A DNA stretch of 64,000 nt from Pseudomonas sp. MUP55 (GTDB lineage: Bacteria; Pseudomonadota; Gammaproteobacteria; Pseudomonadales; Pseudomonadaceae), in the NCBI RefSeq assembly GCF_034043515.1, contig NZ_CP138214.1, positions 4,340,001 to 4,404,000 of the forward strand. Direction: 5' to 3'. Made by a program: the position numbers and the translations under genes. The notes under the pieces are model-generated. The model did no database searches and was not told where the DNA came from. It saw only the letters and a list, made by a program, of their open reading frames with translations. Shown here in pieces: positions 8,718 to 16,300 of the stretch. Every line of letters begins with the position of its first letter. Within the stretch, counting starts at the first letter, position 1.

Positions 8718-10580
8718 ATGGAAGTGCTCCGCCCCCAAGCCCTGGAACAGATCTACGCCCACGCCAGCCGCAGCTATCCCGAAGAATGCTGTGGCTTCGT
8801 CTTCGCCGACGGCAGTGTGTACCTGGGCTGCAATATCCAGAACGAGTTGCACCGCAAGAACCCGGACATGTATCCGCGCAGCGCGACCAGCGGCTACACC
8901 TTTTCCGTCGCCGATACCTTGCTGATGAACAAAGCGTTTCGCAGCGACAACCCGGTGGTGGTGATCTACCACTCCCATCCGGATGTCGGTGCCTATTTCA
9001 GTGATGAAGACCAGGACAAGGCACTGTTCCTGGGCGAACCGATCCACCCCGTCAGCTACCTGGTGGTCGATGTTCGTCAAGGCCAGGCCCTGGGGTCAAA
9101 GCTGTTTGCCTGGGATGGCAAGCATTTTGCCCTTCAACCTTTCAACGACCTGCACACGGAGTTGTCCATGAACGCTGTCTCTTTCCCCGACATTCTGGTT
9201 CGCGTGGCCAAGCTACCGGAATCGACCCTCGAGGGCGCCGGATCGACATTGCGCGAAGTCATTGAAAACCTCTGCGACAGTCACCCACAGTTGCGCCCCC
9301 ATCTGTTTCACGAGAAGAACAACCAGCTCAAGGAACACTTCCTCTTCACCGCCGAGGAGGAGCTGATTGACCCCGATGATTCATTGCCCGAACAAGCCCG
9401 GATCGAGGTGCTGCTGGCCACCTCCGGCGGTATCGACGTCGATACCTTGAGCAACGAAGAAGTGCAACGCTACGTCCGCCATATCACCCTGCCCGGCGTC
9501 GGCCGTGAAGGCCAATTGAACCTGAAAAAAGCCAAGGTGCTGATCATCGGCACTGGTGGCTTGGGCTCGCCCATCAGTCTGTACCTGGCGGCGGCCGGTA
9601 TCGGCACCTTGGGGCTGGTGGACTTCGACGTAGTGGAGAGCAGCAACCTGCAACGTCAGATCGTCCACGGCAACAGCACCCTGGGGATGCCCAAGGTGGA
9701 GTCGGCCAAGCAACGCCTGCAGGACCTCAACCGCCACATCCAGATCAACGCGCACGACACCGCGCTCAATGCCGACAACGCCCTGGAACTGGTGGGTGCC
9801 TATGACCTGGTGATCGACGGCACGGACAATTTCGATACCCGCTACCTGGTCAACGACGCCTGCGTGCAATTGGGCAAACCGCTGGTGTACGGCGCCATCT
9901 ACCGCTTCGACGGGCAGATCAGCGTGCTCAACTACAAAGGTGGGCCGTGCTATCGCTGCCTGTTCCCCAAGGCTCCACCCGCAGAGCTGGCGCCCAACTG
10001 CAGCGCCGGCGGGGTCATCGGCGTGTTACCGGGCGTGGTCGGGATGATCCAGGCGACCGAGGCGATCAAGTTGCTCATCGGCATCGGCGAACCCTTGTCC
10101 GGCCGCTTGATGCGCTTCGATGCACTGGCCATGAAATTCAGCGAGATCCGCTTCAAGCGCCGCGCCGACTGCCCGTGCTGCTCGGAACAGCGCCGCAGCG
10201 AACCCGCAGCGCCGACGGTATGCGCCGATGCCGTGCCAAGCCAGCCATCCCTGGGCGAAGAGCGCTACATCAAGCCGCGCGTGCTCAAGCAAGTGATCGA
10301 CAGCCACCGCAGCGCCGACGTGTTGCTCGATGTGCGCGACGCCAGTGAACTGGAAGTGTGCAAATTGCCGGGCGTGGTGCACATCCCCCTGGCCGAGCTG
10401 GATGAGCAGCTCGACAGACTGAGCCGCGACAATACCCATTACCTGATCTGCTATGCCGGAACCCGTGCCGAACAGGCTGCCAGCACCTTGCTGGCGGCGG
10501 GCTTTGCCAACACCAAAGTCCTGCAGGGCGGCATGAAACACTGGGTGCGCGACGTCGAACCCGACATGCCGCTGTACTGA
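8718..10580 (+). CDS. JAMM protease - ubiquitin-like sulfur carrier - E1 adenylyltransferase - rhodanese fusion
   Basis: One 620-residue polypeptide carries four activities normally on separate proteins. Residues 1-150: JAMM/Mec+ metalloprotease (Glu22/23, His85-Ser-His87-Pro, Ser95-x-x-Asp98). Residues 151-238: a ThiS/CysO-like beta-grasp domain starting at Met151 and ending in Gly237-Gly238. Residues 239-480: MoeB/ThiF-type E1 domain with GTGGLGSP (about 279-286), VDFD, and zinc-type CYRC and CPCC pairs. C-terminal rhodanese with active Cys578 in ICYAGTRAEQ. The expected chemistry is AMP activation of the Gly-Gly end, sulfur transfer by rhodanese to a thiocarboxylate, use by the CysM-like enzyme, and product release by the JAMM domain. 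Because Gly-Gly is internal, cleavage at 238/239 would be needed first. CDS ends 14 bases before the next gene. Confidence 0.93.
   Translation: MEVLRPQALEQIYAHASRSYPEECCGFVFADGSVYLGCNIQNELHRKNPDMYPRSATSGYTFSVADTLLMNKAFRSDNPVVVIYHSHPDVGAYFSDEDQDKALFLGEPIHPVSYLVVDVRQGQALGSKLFAWDGKHFALQPFNDLHTELSMNAVSFPDILVRVAKLPESTLEGAGSTLREVIENLCDSHPQLRPHLFHEKNNQLKEHFLFTAEEELIDPDDSLPEQARIEVLLATSGGIDVDTLSNEEVQRYVRHITLPGVGREGQLNLKKAKVLIIGTGGLGSPISLYLAAAGIGTLGLVDFDVVESSNLQRQIVHGNSTLGMPKVESAKQRLQDLNRHIQINAHDTALNADNALELVGAYDLVIDGTDNFDTRYLVNDACVQLGKPLVYGAIYRFDGQISVLNYKGGPCYRCLFPKAPPAELAPNCSAGGVIGVLPGVVGMIQATEAIKLLIGIGEPLSGRLMRFDALAMKFSEIRFKRRADCPCCSEQRRSEPAAPTVCADAVPSQPSLGEERYIKPRVLKQVIDSHRSADVLLDVRDASELEVCKLPGVVHIPLAELDEQLDRLSRDNTHYLICYAGTRAEQAASTLLAAGFANTKVLQGGMKHWVRDVEPDMPLY
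9158..9170 (+). promoter_or_regulatory. Possible internal ribosome binding site and start inside the fusion gene
   Basis: GGAG at 9158-9161, six spacer bases, then ATG at 9168. This ATG is codon 151, exactly where the ubiquitin-like domain begins. The sequence ATGA at 9168-9171 also looks like a classic overlapping stop/start junction. A second, shorter Ubl-E1-rhodanese product could be made from here; this is inference from spacing only. Confidence 0.45.
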
Positions 10581-10594
10581 GCGGGGGGCGACTG

Positions 10595-11509
10595 ATGCTG
10601 CATAACTCTATTCTCGACGTGATCGGCCAGACCCCGATCGTACGTCTGGCGCAGTTTTCCGAAGACCTCGGCATCGAGGTCTACGCCAAGCTGGAATCCC
10701 TCAACCCGGGCGGCAGCCACAAGGCGCGCATCGCCCTGGGCATGATCCTCGACGCCGAGCGCCGTGGCGTGCTGATGCGCGACTCCGGGCAAACCATCAT
10801 CGAGCCCAGCGGTGGCAATACCGGCATCGGCCTGGTGATGGCCGGCAACGTGCTCGGCTACAAGGTGGTGCTGGTGATTCCGGACAACTACAGCCCCGAA
10901 AAACAGAAGCTGCTGCGCCTGTACGGCGCCAGGGTTGTACTGTCGGACAGCCGCCTCGGTAACAATTCCCACGGCGAAAAGTGCATGGAGCTGCAGTTGG
11001 AAAACCCCAACTACGTGATGCTCAACCAGCAACGCAATGGCGCCAACCCGCAAACCCACCGTGACACCACCGCGCCGGAAATCATCCGTGCCTTCGGTGA
11101 GCGGCGGGTGGACTACTTTGTCAGCGGCATCGGCACCGGTGGGCATATCACCGGTATCGGCGAAACCCTCAAGGCCGCCTGGCCGGCGATTCGTGTGATG
11201 GGCGTGGAGCCGGAGGAATGCGACCTGCTCAAGGACCAGCATGCCTCGCACGCCATCCAGGGCCTGTCGATCGGCCTGATCCCGAGCATTCTCAACGTGG
11301 ACGTACTGGACGGCATGCTCAAGGTGTCGCACTCGGCGTGCCTGGACATGATCAAACGCATCATGCGCACCGACGCCATCAGCCTGGGGCTGTCCTCAGC
11401 CGCCAACATGGTGGCCATCGCCCAACTCGCCCCGGAGCTGCCGCCCGAAACGGTGGTGTTGACCATGGTCTACGACAATGCCGACAGCTACCTGCCCAGT
11501 TTCGAATAA
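10595..11509 (+). CDS. CysM/CysK-like PLP-dependent synthase, non-canonical active site
   Basis: A 304-residue fold-type II PLP enzyme. The PLP lysine is Lys43 in NPGGSHKARIALGM, where ordinary O-acetylserine sulfhydrylases read GGSVKDRIA. The substrate loop EPSGGNTG (residues 70-77) replaces the usual TSGNTG, and GIGTGGHITGIG holds the phosphate-binding glycines. Members replace the beta-group of O-acetyl- or O-phosphoserine with a nucleophile. Here the nucleophile is plausibly the thiocarboxylate of the neighbouring carrier, as in mycobacterial CysM-CysO. The altered loop could mean a different acceptor or donor. A strong GGGGGG site precedes the ATG. Confidence 0.9.
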   Translation: MLHNSILDVIGQTPIVRLAQFSEDLGIEVYAKLESLNPGGSHKARIALGMILDAERRGVLMRDSGQTIIEPSGGNTGIGLVMAGNVLGYKVVLVIPDNYSPEKQKLLRLYGARVVLSDSRLGNNSHGEKCMELQLENPNYVMLNQQRNGANPQTHRDTTAPEIIRAFGERRVDYFVSGIGTGGHITGIGETLKAAWPAIRVMGVEPEECDLLKDQHASHAIQGLSIGLIPSILNVDVLDGMLKVSHSACLDMIKRIMRTDAISLGLSSAANMVAIAQLAPELPPETVVLTMVYDNADSYLPSFE

Positions 11510-11546
11510 CCGGTTACCCAACCCATCAGAATGCGGGGGTGCCTCC

Positions 11547-12539
11547 ATGGGAGGCTTTATCGACATGCAACAGCTGCACGATGAGTTGCTGACCCACCTC
11601 ATCCAAACCCTGACACCTGGGCAGATGAAGCAGCTGGAACCGCACTTGGCGCCGCTGATCCAGAGTGCCGCCCAGGCGGTGGCCGAGGACTTGATCGCCT
11701 ACGCCTACCGCGACCCGGCGTCGCGCGGGCGCGGCGAGTTGATCCTGGAGTCCTACGCGTCGTTCAAGGCGGTGTTGTTCTACCGGCTTGCGCACCAGGT
11801 GTGGAATTTCCCGGAGCCCGCCCACGGGGTATTTACCCGCATGGCGCTCCAGCTCAGCAACCAGGGCAAGATCCTTTCCGGCGCCGAGATTCACCCGGCG
11901 GCGCGCATCGGCCGACGCTTTGTGCTGGACCACGGCTACGGCACGGTCATCGGCGAAACCTGCGAGATCGGCAACGATTGCTACATTCTCTGCGGCGTGA
12001 CCCTCGGCGCTCGCGGCATCGCCAACAACCCGGACGGCAAGCGCCATCCCCGCCTGGGCAACAATGTCGAAGTCGGCTCCGGCGCGCGGGTGCTGGGCTA
12101 CGTGCAGATCGGTGACAACGTGTTTATCAGCCCCTCCTGCGTCATTACCCAGGACGTGCCGGCCGGCACCAAGGTCAAGGTGGTCAACCAGATCCAGTTG
12201 CAGAAAAACAATGAATCGGATCACAGCAACTACCTCGGCGCGTTCGCCCTGGATGAGCGCCTGCATGTGGTTGGCGAGGTCGATGCCGGCCATAAGGTCA
12301 CGGTGCTGGACGCCGATTTTCATCCGTTGCCAGGGCTATTGCTCGAACCCACGGTGAAAGAGCGTCATCACCTGCAATTTCGCCTGCGCCGCCTCGACGT
12401 CGGCGAACAACTGCCGCGCCTGCCGCTGAACCTGAAAGTCTGCGGGCCGGAGTTCGAAATCACCCTGCTCTCTCCCCCTGGCTTGAGTGCAATGGTGCGT
12501 CACCTGTTGCAAGCCAGCCCACTGATCGTCGGAGGTTGA
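11547..12539 (+). CDS. CysE-like serine O-acetyltransferase with extra C-terminal domain
   Basis: 330 residues. Residues about 1-100 resemble the helical N-terminal region of serine acetyltransferase. Residues about 105-220 are a left-handed hexapeptide beta-helix with catalytic-type HPAARIGRRFVLDHGYGTVIG. A further stretch of roughly 105 residues, from NESDHSNYLG to the end, is predicted beta-rich and matches no family I recognise. It should supply O-acetylserine (or a related activated serine) to the CysM-like enzyme just upstream. Two starts are possible: 11547 with GGGGG seven bases upstream, or 11565 with GGGAGG ten bases upstream. The stop is followed by the next start after two bases. 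Confidence 0.88.
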   Translation: MGGFIDMQQLHDELLTHLIQTLTPGQMKQLEPHLAPLIQSAAQAVAEDLIAYAYRDPASRGRGELILESYASFKAVLFYRLAHQVWNFPEPAHGVFTRMALQLSNQGKILSGAEIHPAARIGRRFVLDHGYGTVIGETCEIGNDCYILCGVTLGARGIANNPDGKRHPRLGNNVEVGSGARVLGYVQIGDNVFISPSCVITQDVPAGTKVKVVNQIQLQKNNESDHSNYLGAFALDERLHVVGEVDAGHKVTVLDADFHPLPGLLLEPTVKERHHLQFRLRRLDVGEQLPRLPLNLKVCGPEFEITLLSPPGLSAMVRHLLQASPLIVGG

Positions 12540-12541
12540 AC

Positions 12542-13273
12542 ATGTCTGTGCATACCATGGAAACCCTGGCGCTGTTCGACAGCGCGCCTTATCAAAACGC
12601 CTTCAGCGCCCGGGTGATTGCGGTCAGCGAGCACGGCGTGGCCCTGGAGCACACGCTGTTCTACCCCACCGGCGGCGGGCAACCGGGTGACACCGGCCAC
12701 CTCACCCTGGCCGATGGAACCCGCGTGACGGTCACCGGCACCGTGCGCGACCCGGTGCTGCGCTCGATCATCTGGCACCAGGTGGAACATTGCCCGACGC
12801 AACTGACGGCCGGTGTCCAGGTGGACGCCGGCCTGGACTGGGAGCGCCGCTACCAGCACATGAAGATGCACACCTGCCTGCATTTGCTGTGCTCCATCAT
12901 CGACGCGCCCGTCACAGGCTGCAGCATCAGCGCGGACAAGGGCCGCCTGGACTTCGACCTGCCGGAAATGACCCTGGACAAAGACAGCATCACCCGTGAC
13001 CTCAACGCCCTGATCGAACAGGCTCACGTCGTGCAGACGCTGTCGATGCCGGCCACGGAATACTCGACTCTGCTGCAGATCACCCGCACCCAGGCCGTTG
13101 CGCCGCCGATCATTCAGGGTTCGGTACGGGTGATCGACATTCCGGGCATCGACATCCAGCCGTGCGGGGGTACCCACGTGCTCAATACCGAGGAAATCGG
13201 CCGGGTGTTCTGCGAGAAGATCGAAAAGAAGAGCAAACACAACCGCAGGGTAATCCTCAGGTTCGAGTCATAA
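12542..13273 (+). CDS. AlaX-type tRNA-editing (alanyl-tRNA deacylase-like) protein
   Basis: A 243-residue stand-alone homologue of the alanyl-tRNA synthetase editing domain. It has FYPTGGGQPGDTG (40-52), the zinc motif His110-x3-His114 in MHTCLHLL, and a later CGGTH with the remaining Cys and His ligands. Such proteins hydrolyse mischarged tRNA, classically Ser- or Gly-tRNA(Ala). Placement as the last gene of a sulfur amino-acid operon suggests it removes the product or a by-product from a tRNA, i.e. self-protection; this is inference. GGAGG six bases before the ATG fixes the start. Confidence 0.88.
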   Translation: MSVHTMETLALFDSAPYQNAFSARVIAVSEHGVALEHTLFYPTGGGQPGDTGHLTLADGTRVTVTGTVRDPVLRSIIWHQVEHCPTQLTAGVQVDAGLDWERRYQHMKMHTCLHLLCSIIDAPVTGCSISADKGRLDFDLPEMTLDKDSITRDLNALIEQAHVVQTLSMPATEYSTLLQITRTQAVAPPIIQGSVRVIDIPGIDIQPCGGTHVLNTEEIGRVFCEKIEKKSKHNRRVILRFES

Positions 13274-13311
13274 CTGAGCCTGACTCGACAGTTGCAACAA
13301 TGCAAAACCAA

Positions 13312-13402
13312 TGTGGGAGGGGGCTTGCTCCCGATAGCGGTGGATCAGCCAATGAACCTGTTGACTGACACTCTGCTATCGGGGGCAAGCCCCCTCCCAC
13401 AT
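13312..13402. repeat. REPIN (paired REP sequences)
   Basis: Inverted REP arms (TGTGGGAGGGGGCTTGCTCC and its near complement) flank a variable loop. It lies between the convergent ends of the AlaX-like gene and prpD. Confidence 0.92.
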
Positions 13403-13418
13403 TTGGTTGCGTTGTCCG

Positions 13419-14903
13419 CTAAATCATGAACAGATCCATGAACCGGTTGACTGGCGTCGCTTCCAGCCGTGCCGGGTCCTTGCACAGCGCAAAAATCTCG
13501 GCGCAGCGCTGTGCGGGGAAGCGTGTCGCCAGGTGCGCCTTGAACTTGTCTTCCAGCAGGGGAATCCCCTGCGCCCGGCGACGACGATGGCCAATCGGGT
13601 ACTCCACCGCGACCTGCTCGGTGCAGGTGCCGTCAGTGAAGAATACCTGCACCGCATTGGCGATGGAGCGCTTGTCGGCCTCCAGGTATTCGCGGCTGTA
13701 ACGCGGGTCTTCAACGATGACCATTTTTTCGCGCAGCTCATCGACGATCGGATGGGCCGCGTGGAATTCGTCTTCATAGTGCTCGGCCACCAAGTCGCCG
13801 AACGCCAACGGCACGGCGGTCATGTATTGCAGGCAATGGTCACGGTCGGCGGCGTTGGCCAATGGGCCGACCTTGGAAATGATGCGAATCGCCGACTCGT
13901 GGGTGGTGATCACGATGCGCTCGATGGCATGCAGGCGTTGCTTGACCAGCGGGTGCAAGGTGACCGCCGCTTCACAGGCGGTCTGCGCGTGGAATTCAGC
14001 GGGGAAGCTGATCTTGAACAGCACGTTTTCCATCACGTAGGTGCCGTAGGGCTGGGACAGGCTGAACCTGCGGTACTCTTCTGGCTTGAGCGCCAGGTCC
14101 TTGTTGGTGTGGCTGAACAACACGTCGTAGAAGCCCCACTGTGGCGCGCTCAGCACCCCGGGGATGCCCATCTCGCCGCGCAAGGCAATATCCGCCAGGC
14201 GCACCCCGCGACTCGATGCATCGCCCGCCGCCCAGGATTTACGCGAACCGGCGTTCGGCGCGTGGCGGTAAGTGCGCAATGCCTGCCCGTCGACAAACGC
14301 ATGGGATAACGCCGCGAGCAGTTGCTCACGGTTGGCGCCCATCAGCTTGGCGGTGACCGCCGTGGAGGCGACTTTCACCAGCAGCACATGGTCGAGGCCG
14401 ACGCGGTTGAAGGCGTTTTCCAAAGCAATCACGCCCTGGATCTCGTGGGCCATGATCATGGCTTCCAGCACCGCACGCACGGTCAGCGGTGCGTCGCCAT
14501 TGGCCACGCGCTTTTGCGACAGGTGATCGGCCACCGCGAGGATGCCACCCAGGTTGTCCGAGGGATGGCCCCACTCAGCCGCGAGCCAGGTGTCGTTGTA
14601 GTCGAGCCAACGCACGATGCAGCCGATGTCCCAGGCCGCCTTGACCGGGTCCAACCGCAACGCGGTGCCCGGCACCCGCGCCCCGAACGGCACCACGGTG
14701 CCTTCGACGAGCGGCCCCAGGTGCTTGGTGCACTCGGGAAAGCGCAAGGCCAGCAGACCGCACCCGAGGGTGTCCATCAGGCAGTTGCGGGCGGTGTCCA
14801 GGGCGGCCTCGGATTCGATCCGGTAGGTGAGGACGTAATCGGCAATGTCCTGCAGGACCTGGTCGTAATCGGGGCGGTTGTTCTGGTCGACGTTGGCGCT
14901 CAT
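13419..14903 (-). CDS. prpD: 2-methylcitrate dehydratase PrpD
   Basis: A 494-residue MmgE/PrpD family protein. It dehydrates 2-methylcitrate in the propionate-degrading methylcitrate cycle. Typical segments include [12 protein letters not shown], the [20 protein letters not shown] stretch and RMHRSIAN-type C-terminal regions such as [14 protein letters not shown]. It is the last gene of the minus-strand prp cluster, downstream of prpF and separated from it by a REPIN. Clusters with AcnD and PrpF can make 2-methylaconitate without PrpD, so the two dehydratase routes coexist here. Confidence 0.96.
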   Translation of the reverse strand: MSANVDQNNRPDYDQVLQDIADYVLTYRIESEAALDTARNCLMDTLGCGLLALRFPECTKHLGPLVEGTVVPFGARVPGTALRLDPVKAAWDIGCIVRWLDYNDTWLAAEWGHPSDNLGGILAVADHLSQKRVANGDAPLTVRAVLEAMIMAHEIQGVIALENAFNRVGLDHVLLVKVASTAVTAKLMGANREQLLAALSHAFVDGQALRTYRHAPNAGSRKSWAAGDASSRGVRLADIALRGEMGIPGVLSAPQWGFYDVLFSHTNKDLALKPEEYRRFSLSQPYGTYVMENVLFKISFPAEFHAQTACEAAVTLHPLVKQRLHAIERIVITTHESAIRIISKVGPLANAADRDHCLQYMTAVPLAFGDLVAEHYEDEFHAAHPIVDELREKMVIVEDPRYSREYLEADKRSIANAVQVFFTDGTCTEQVAVEYPIGHRRRRAQGIPLLEDKFKAHLATRFPAQRCAEIFALCKDPARLEATPVNRFMDLFMI

Positions 14904-14992
14904 GGCAGTTCTCCTAAGATAGGTTGGGGTCAGTCCTCGGGCGTACGGTTATTGAAGGCAGATCTTGGATGCCTGCCTTGAAAGGGATCGCT

Positions 14993-15082
14993 TGTGGGAG
15001 GGGGCTTGCTCCCGATGGCGGTGTATCAGTTGATGAATATGTCGACTGGTACTCAGCCATCGGGGGCAAGCCCCCTCCCACA
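14993..15082. repeat. REPIN between prpF and prpD
   Basis: Two inverted REP arms around a loop in the 197-base prpF-prpD gap. A structured element at this point inside an apparent operon could change the mRNA level of the distal prpD gene. Confidence 0.92.
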
Positions 15083-15100
15083 TTAGATTGGGGTTGGGTG

Positions 15101-16291
15101 TTAGAAGGCGTCGCCGGGAACGCGCACGAAGCCTTCCATCAACACCCGCGCACTGCGGCTCATGATGGCTTTTTTCACCACCCACTCACCGTTCACTTGA
15201 GTCGCCTCGGCGCCGACGCGCAAGGTGCCCGACGGGTGCCCGAAGCGCACGGCACTGCGCTCCACGCCGCCTGCCGCCAGGTTGACCAGGGTTCCGGAAA
15301 TCGCCGCCGCCGTGCCAATCGCCACCGCCGCCGTGCCCATCATTGCGTGGTGCAGTTTGCCCATGGACAACGCCCGTACCAGCAGGTCGACATCGCCGGC
15401 CTTGATCGCCTTGCCGCTGGACGCCAGGTAATCAGCAGGCTTGGCCACGAACGCCACCTTCGGCGTGTGCTGGCGCTGGGCTGCTTCGTCCAGGTGCTTG
15501 ATCAGGCCCATGCGCAACGCGCCATAGGCACGCACGGTCTCGAACATCGCCAGGGCCTTTGGGTCGCTGTTGATGGCGCCTTGCAGTTCGGTGCCGGTGT
15601 AACCCAGGTCCTGGGCATTGATGAAAATTGTCGGAATACCGGCATTGATCAGCGTGGCCTGGAAGGTGCCGACACCCGGCACGTCCAGCTCGTCGATCAG
15701 GTTGCCGGTGGGAAACATCGAACCCCCGCCGCCCTCTTCTTCCGCCGCCGGGTCGATGAACTCAAGCTGCACTTCGGCGGCGGGAAAGGTCACGCCGTCC
15801 AGTTCAAAATCACCGGTTTCCTGCACCGCCCCATCAGTGATGGGCACATGGGCGATGATGGTCTTGCCGATATTGGCTTGCCATATGCGCACCACGGCCA
15901 CGCCGTTGAGGGGCACGCGGCCAGGGTCGACCAGGCCGGCGCTGATGGCGAACGAACCGACCGCCGCGGAGAGGTTGCCGCAGTTGCCGCTCCAGTCGAC
16001 AAAGGGTTTGTCGATGGAGACTTGCCCAAACAGGTAGTCCACGTCGTGGTCGGCGCGCGTGCTCTTGGCCAGGATCACGGTTTTGCTGGTGCTGGAGGTG
16101 GCGCCGCCCATGCCGTCGATTTGCTTGTCATACGGGTCGGGGCTGCCGATCACCCGCAGCAGCAGGGCGTCGCGGGCAGCGCCCGGCACCTGCGCCGACG
16201 GCGGCAGGTCCTGAAGGCTGAAGAACACCCCCTTGCTGGTACCGCCACGCATATAGGTGGCGGGGATCTTGATTTGCGCTACGTGTGCCAT
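15101..16291 (-). CDS. prpF: 2-methylaconitate cis-trans isomerase PrpF
   Basis: A 396-residue PrpF protein of the diaminopimelate-epimerase fold. It converts the trans-2-methylaconitate isomer left by AcnD into the cis form used by aconitase. The N-terminus IPATYMRGGTSKGVFF is diagnostic, and GNCGNLSAAVGSFA carries a catalytic Cys region. It begins 9 bases after the acnD stop, so the two are translated from one transcript. Confidence 0.96.
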   Translation of the reverse strand: MAHVAQIKIPATYMRGGTSKGVFFSLQDLPPSAQVPGAARDALLLRVIGSPDPYDKQIDGMGGATSSTSKTVILAKSTRADHDVDYLFGQVSIDKPFVDWSGNCGNLSAAVGSFAISAGLVDPGRVPLNGVAVVRIWQANIGKTIIAHVPITDGAVQETGDFELDGVTFPAAEVQLEFIDPAAEEEGGGGSMFPTGNLIDELDVPGVGTFQATLINAGIPTIFINAQDLGYTGTELQGAINSDPKALAMFETVRAYGALRMGLIKHLDEAAQRQHTPKVAFVAKPADYLASSGKAIKAGDVDLLVRALSMGKLHHAMMGTAAVAIGTAAAISGTLVNLAAGGVERSAVRFGHPSGTLRVGAEATQVNGEWVVKKAIMSRSARVLMEGFVRVPGDAF

Positions 16292-16300
16292 GGTTGTCCC

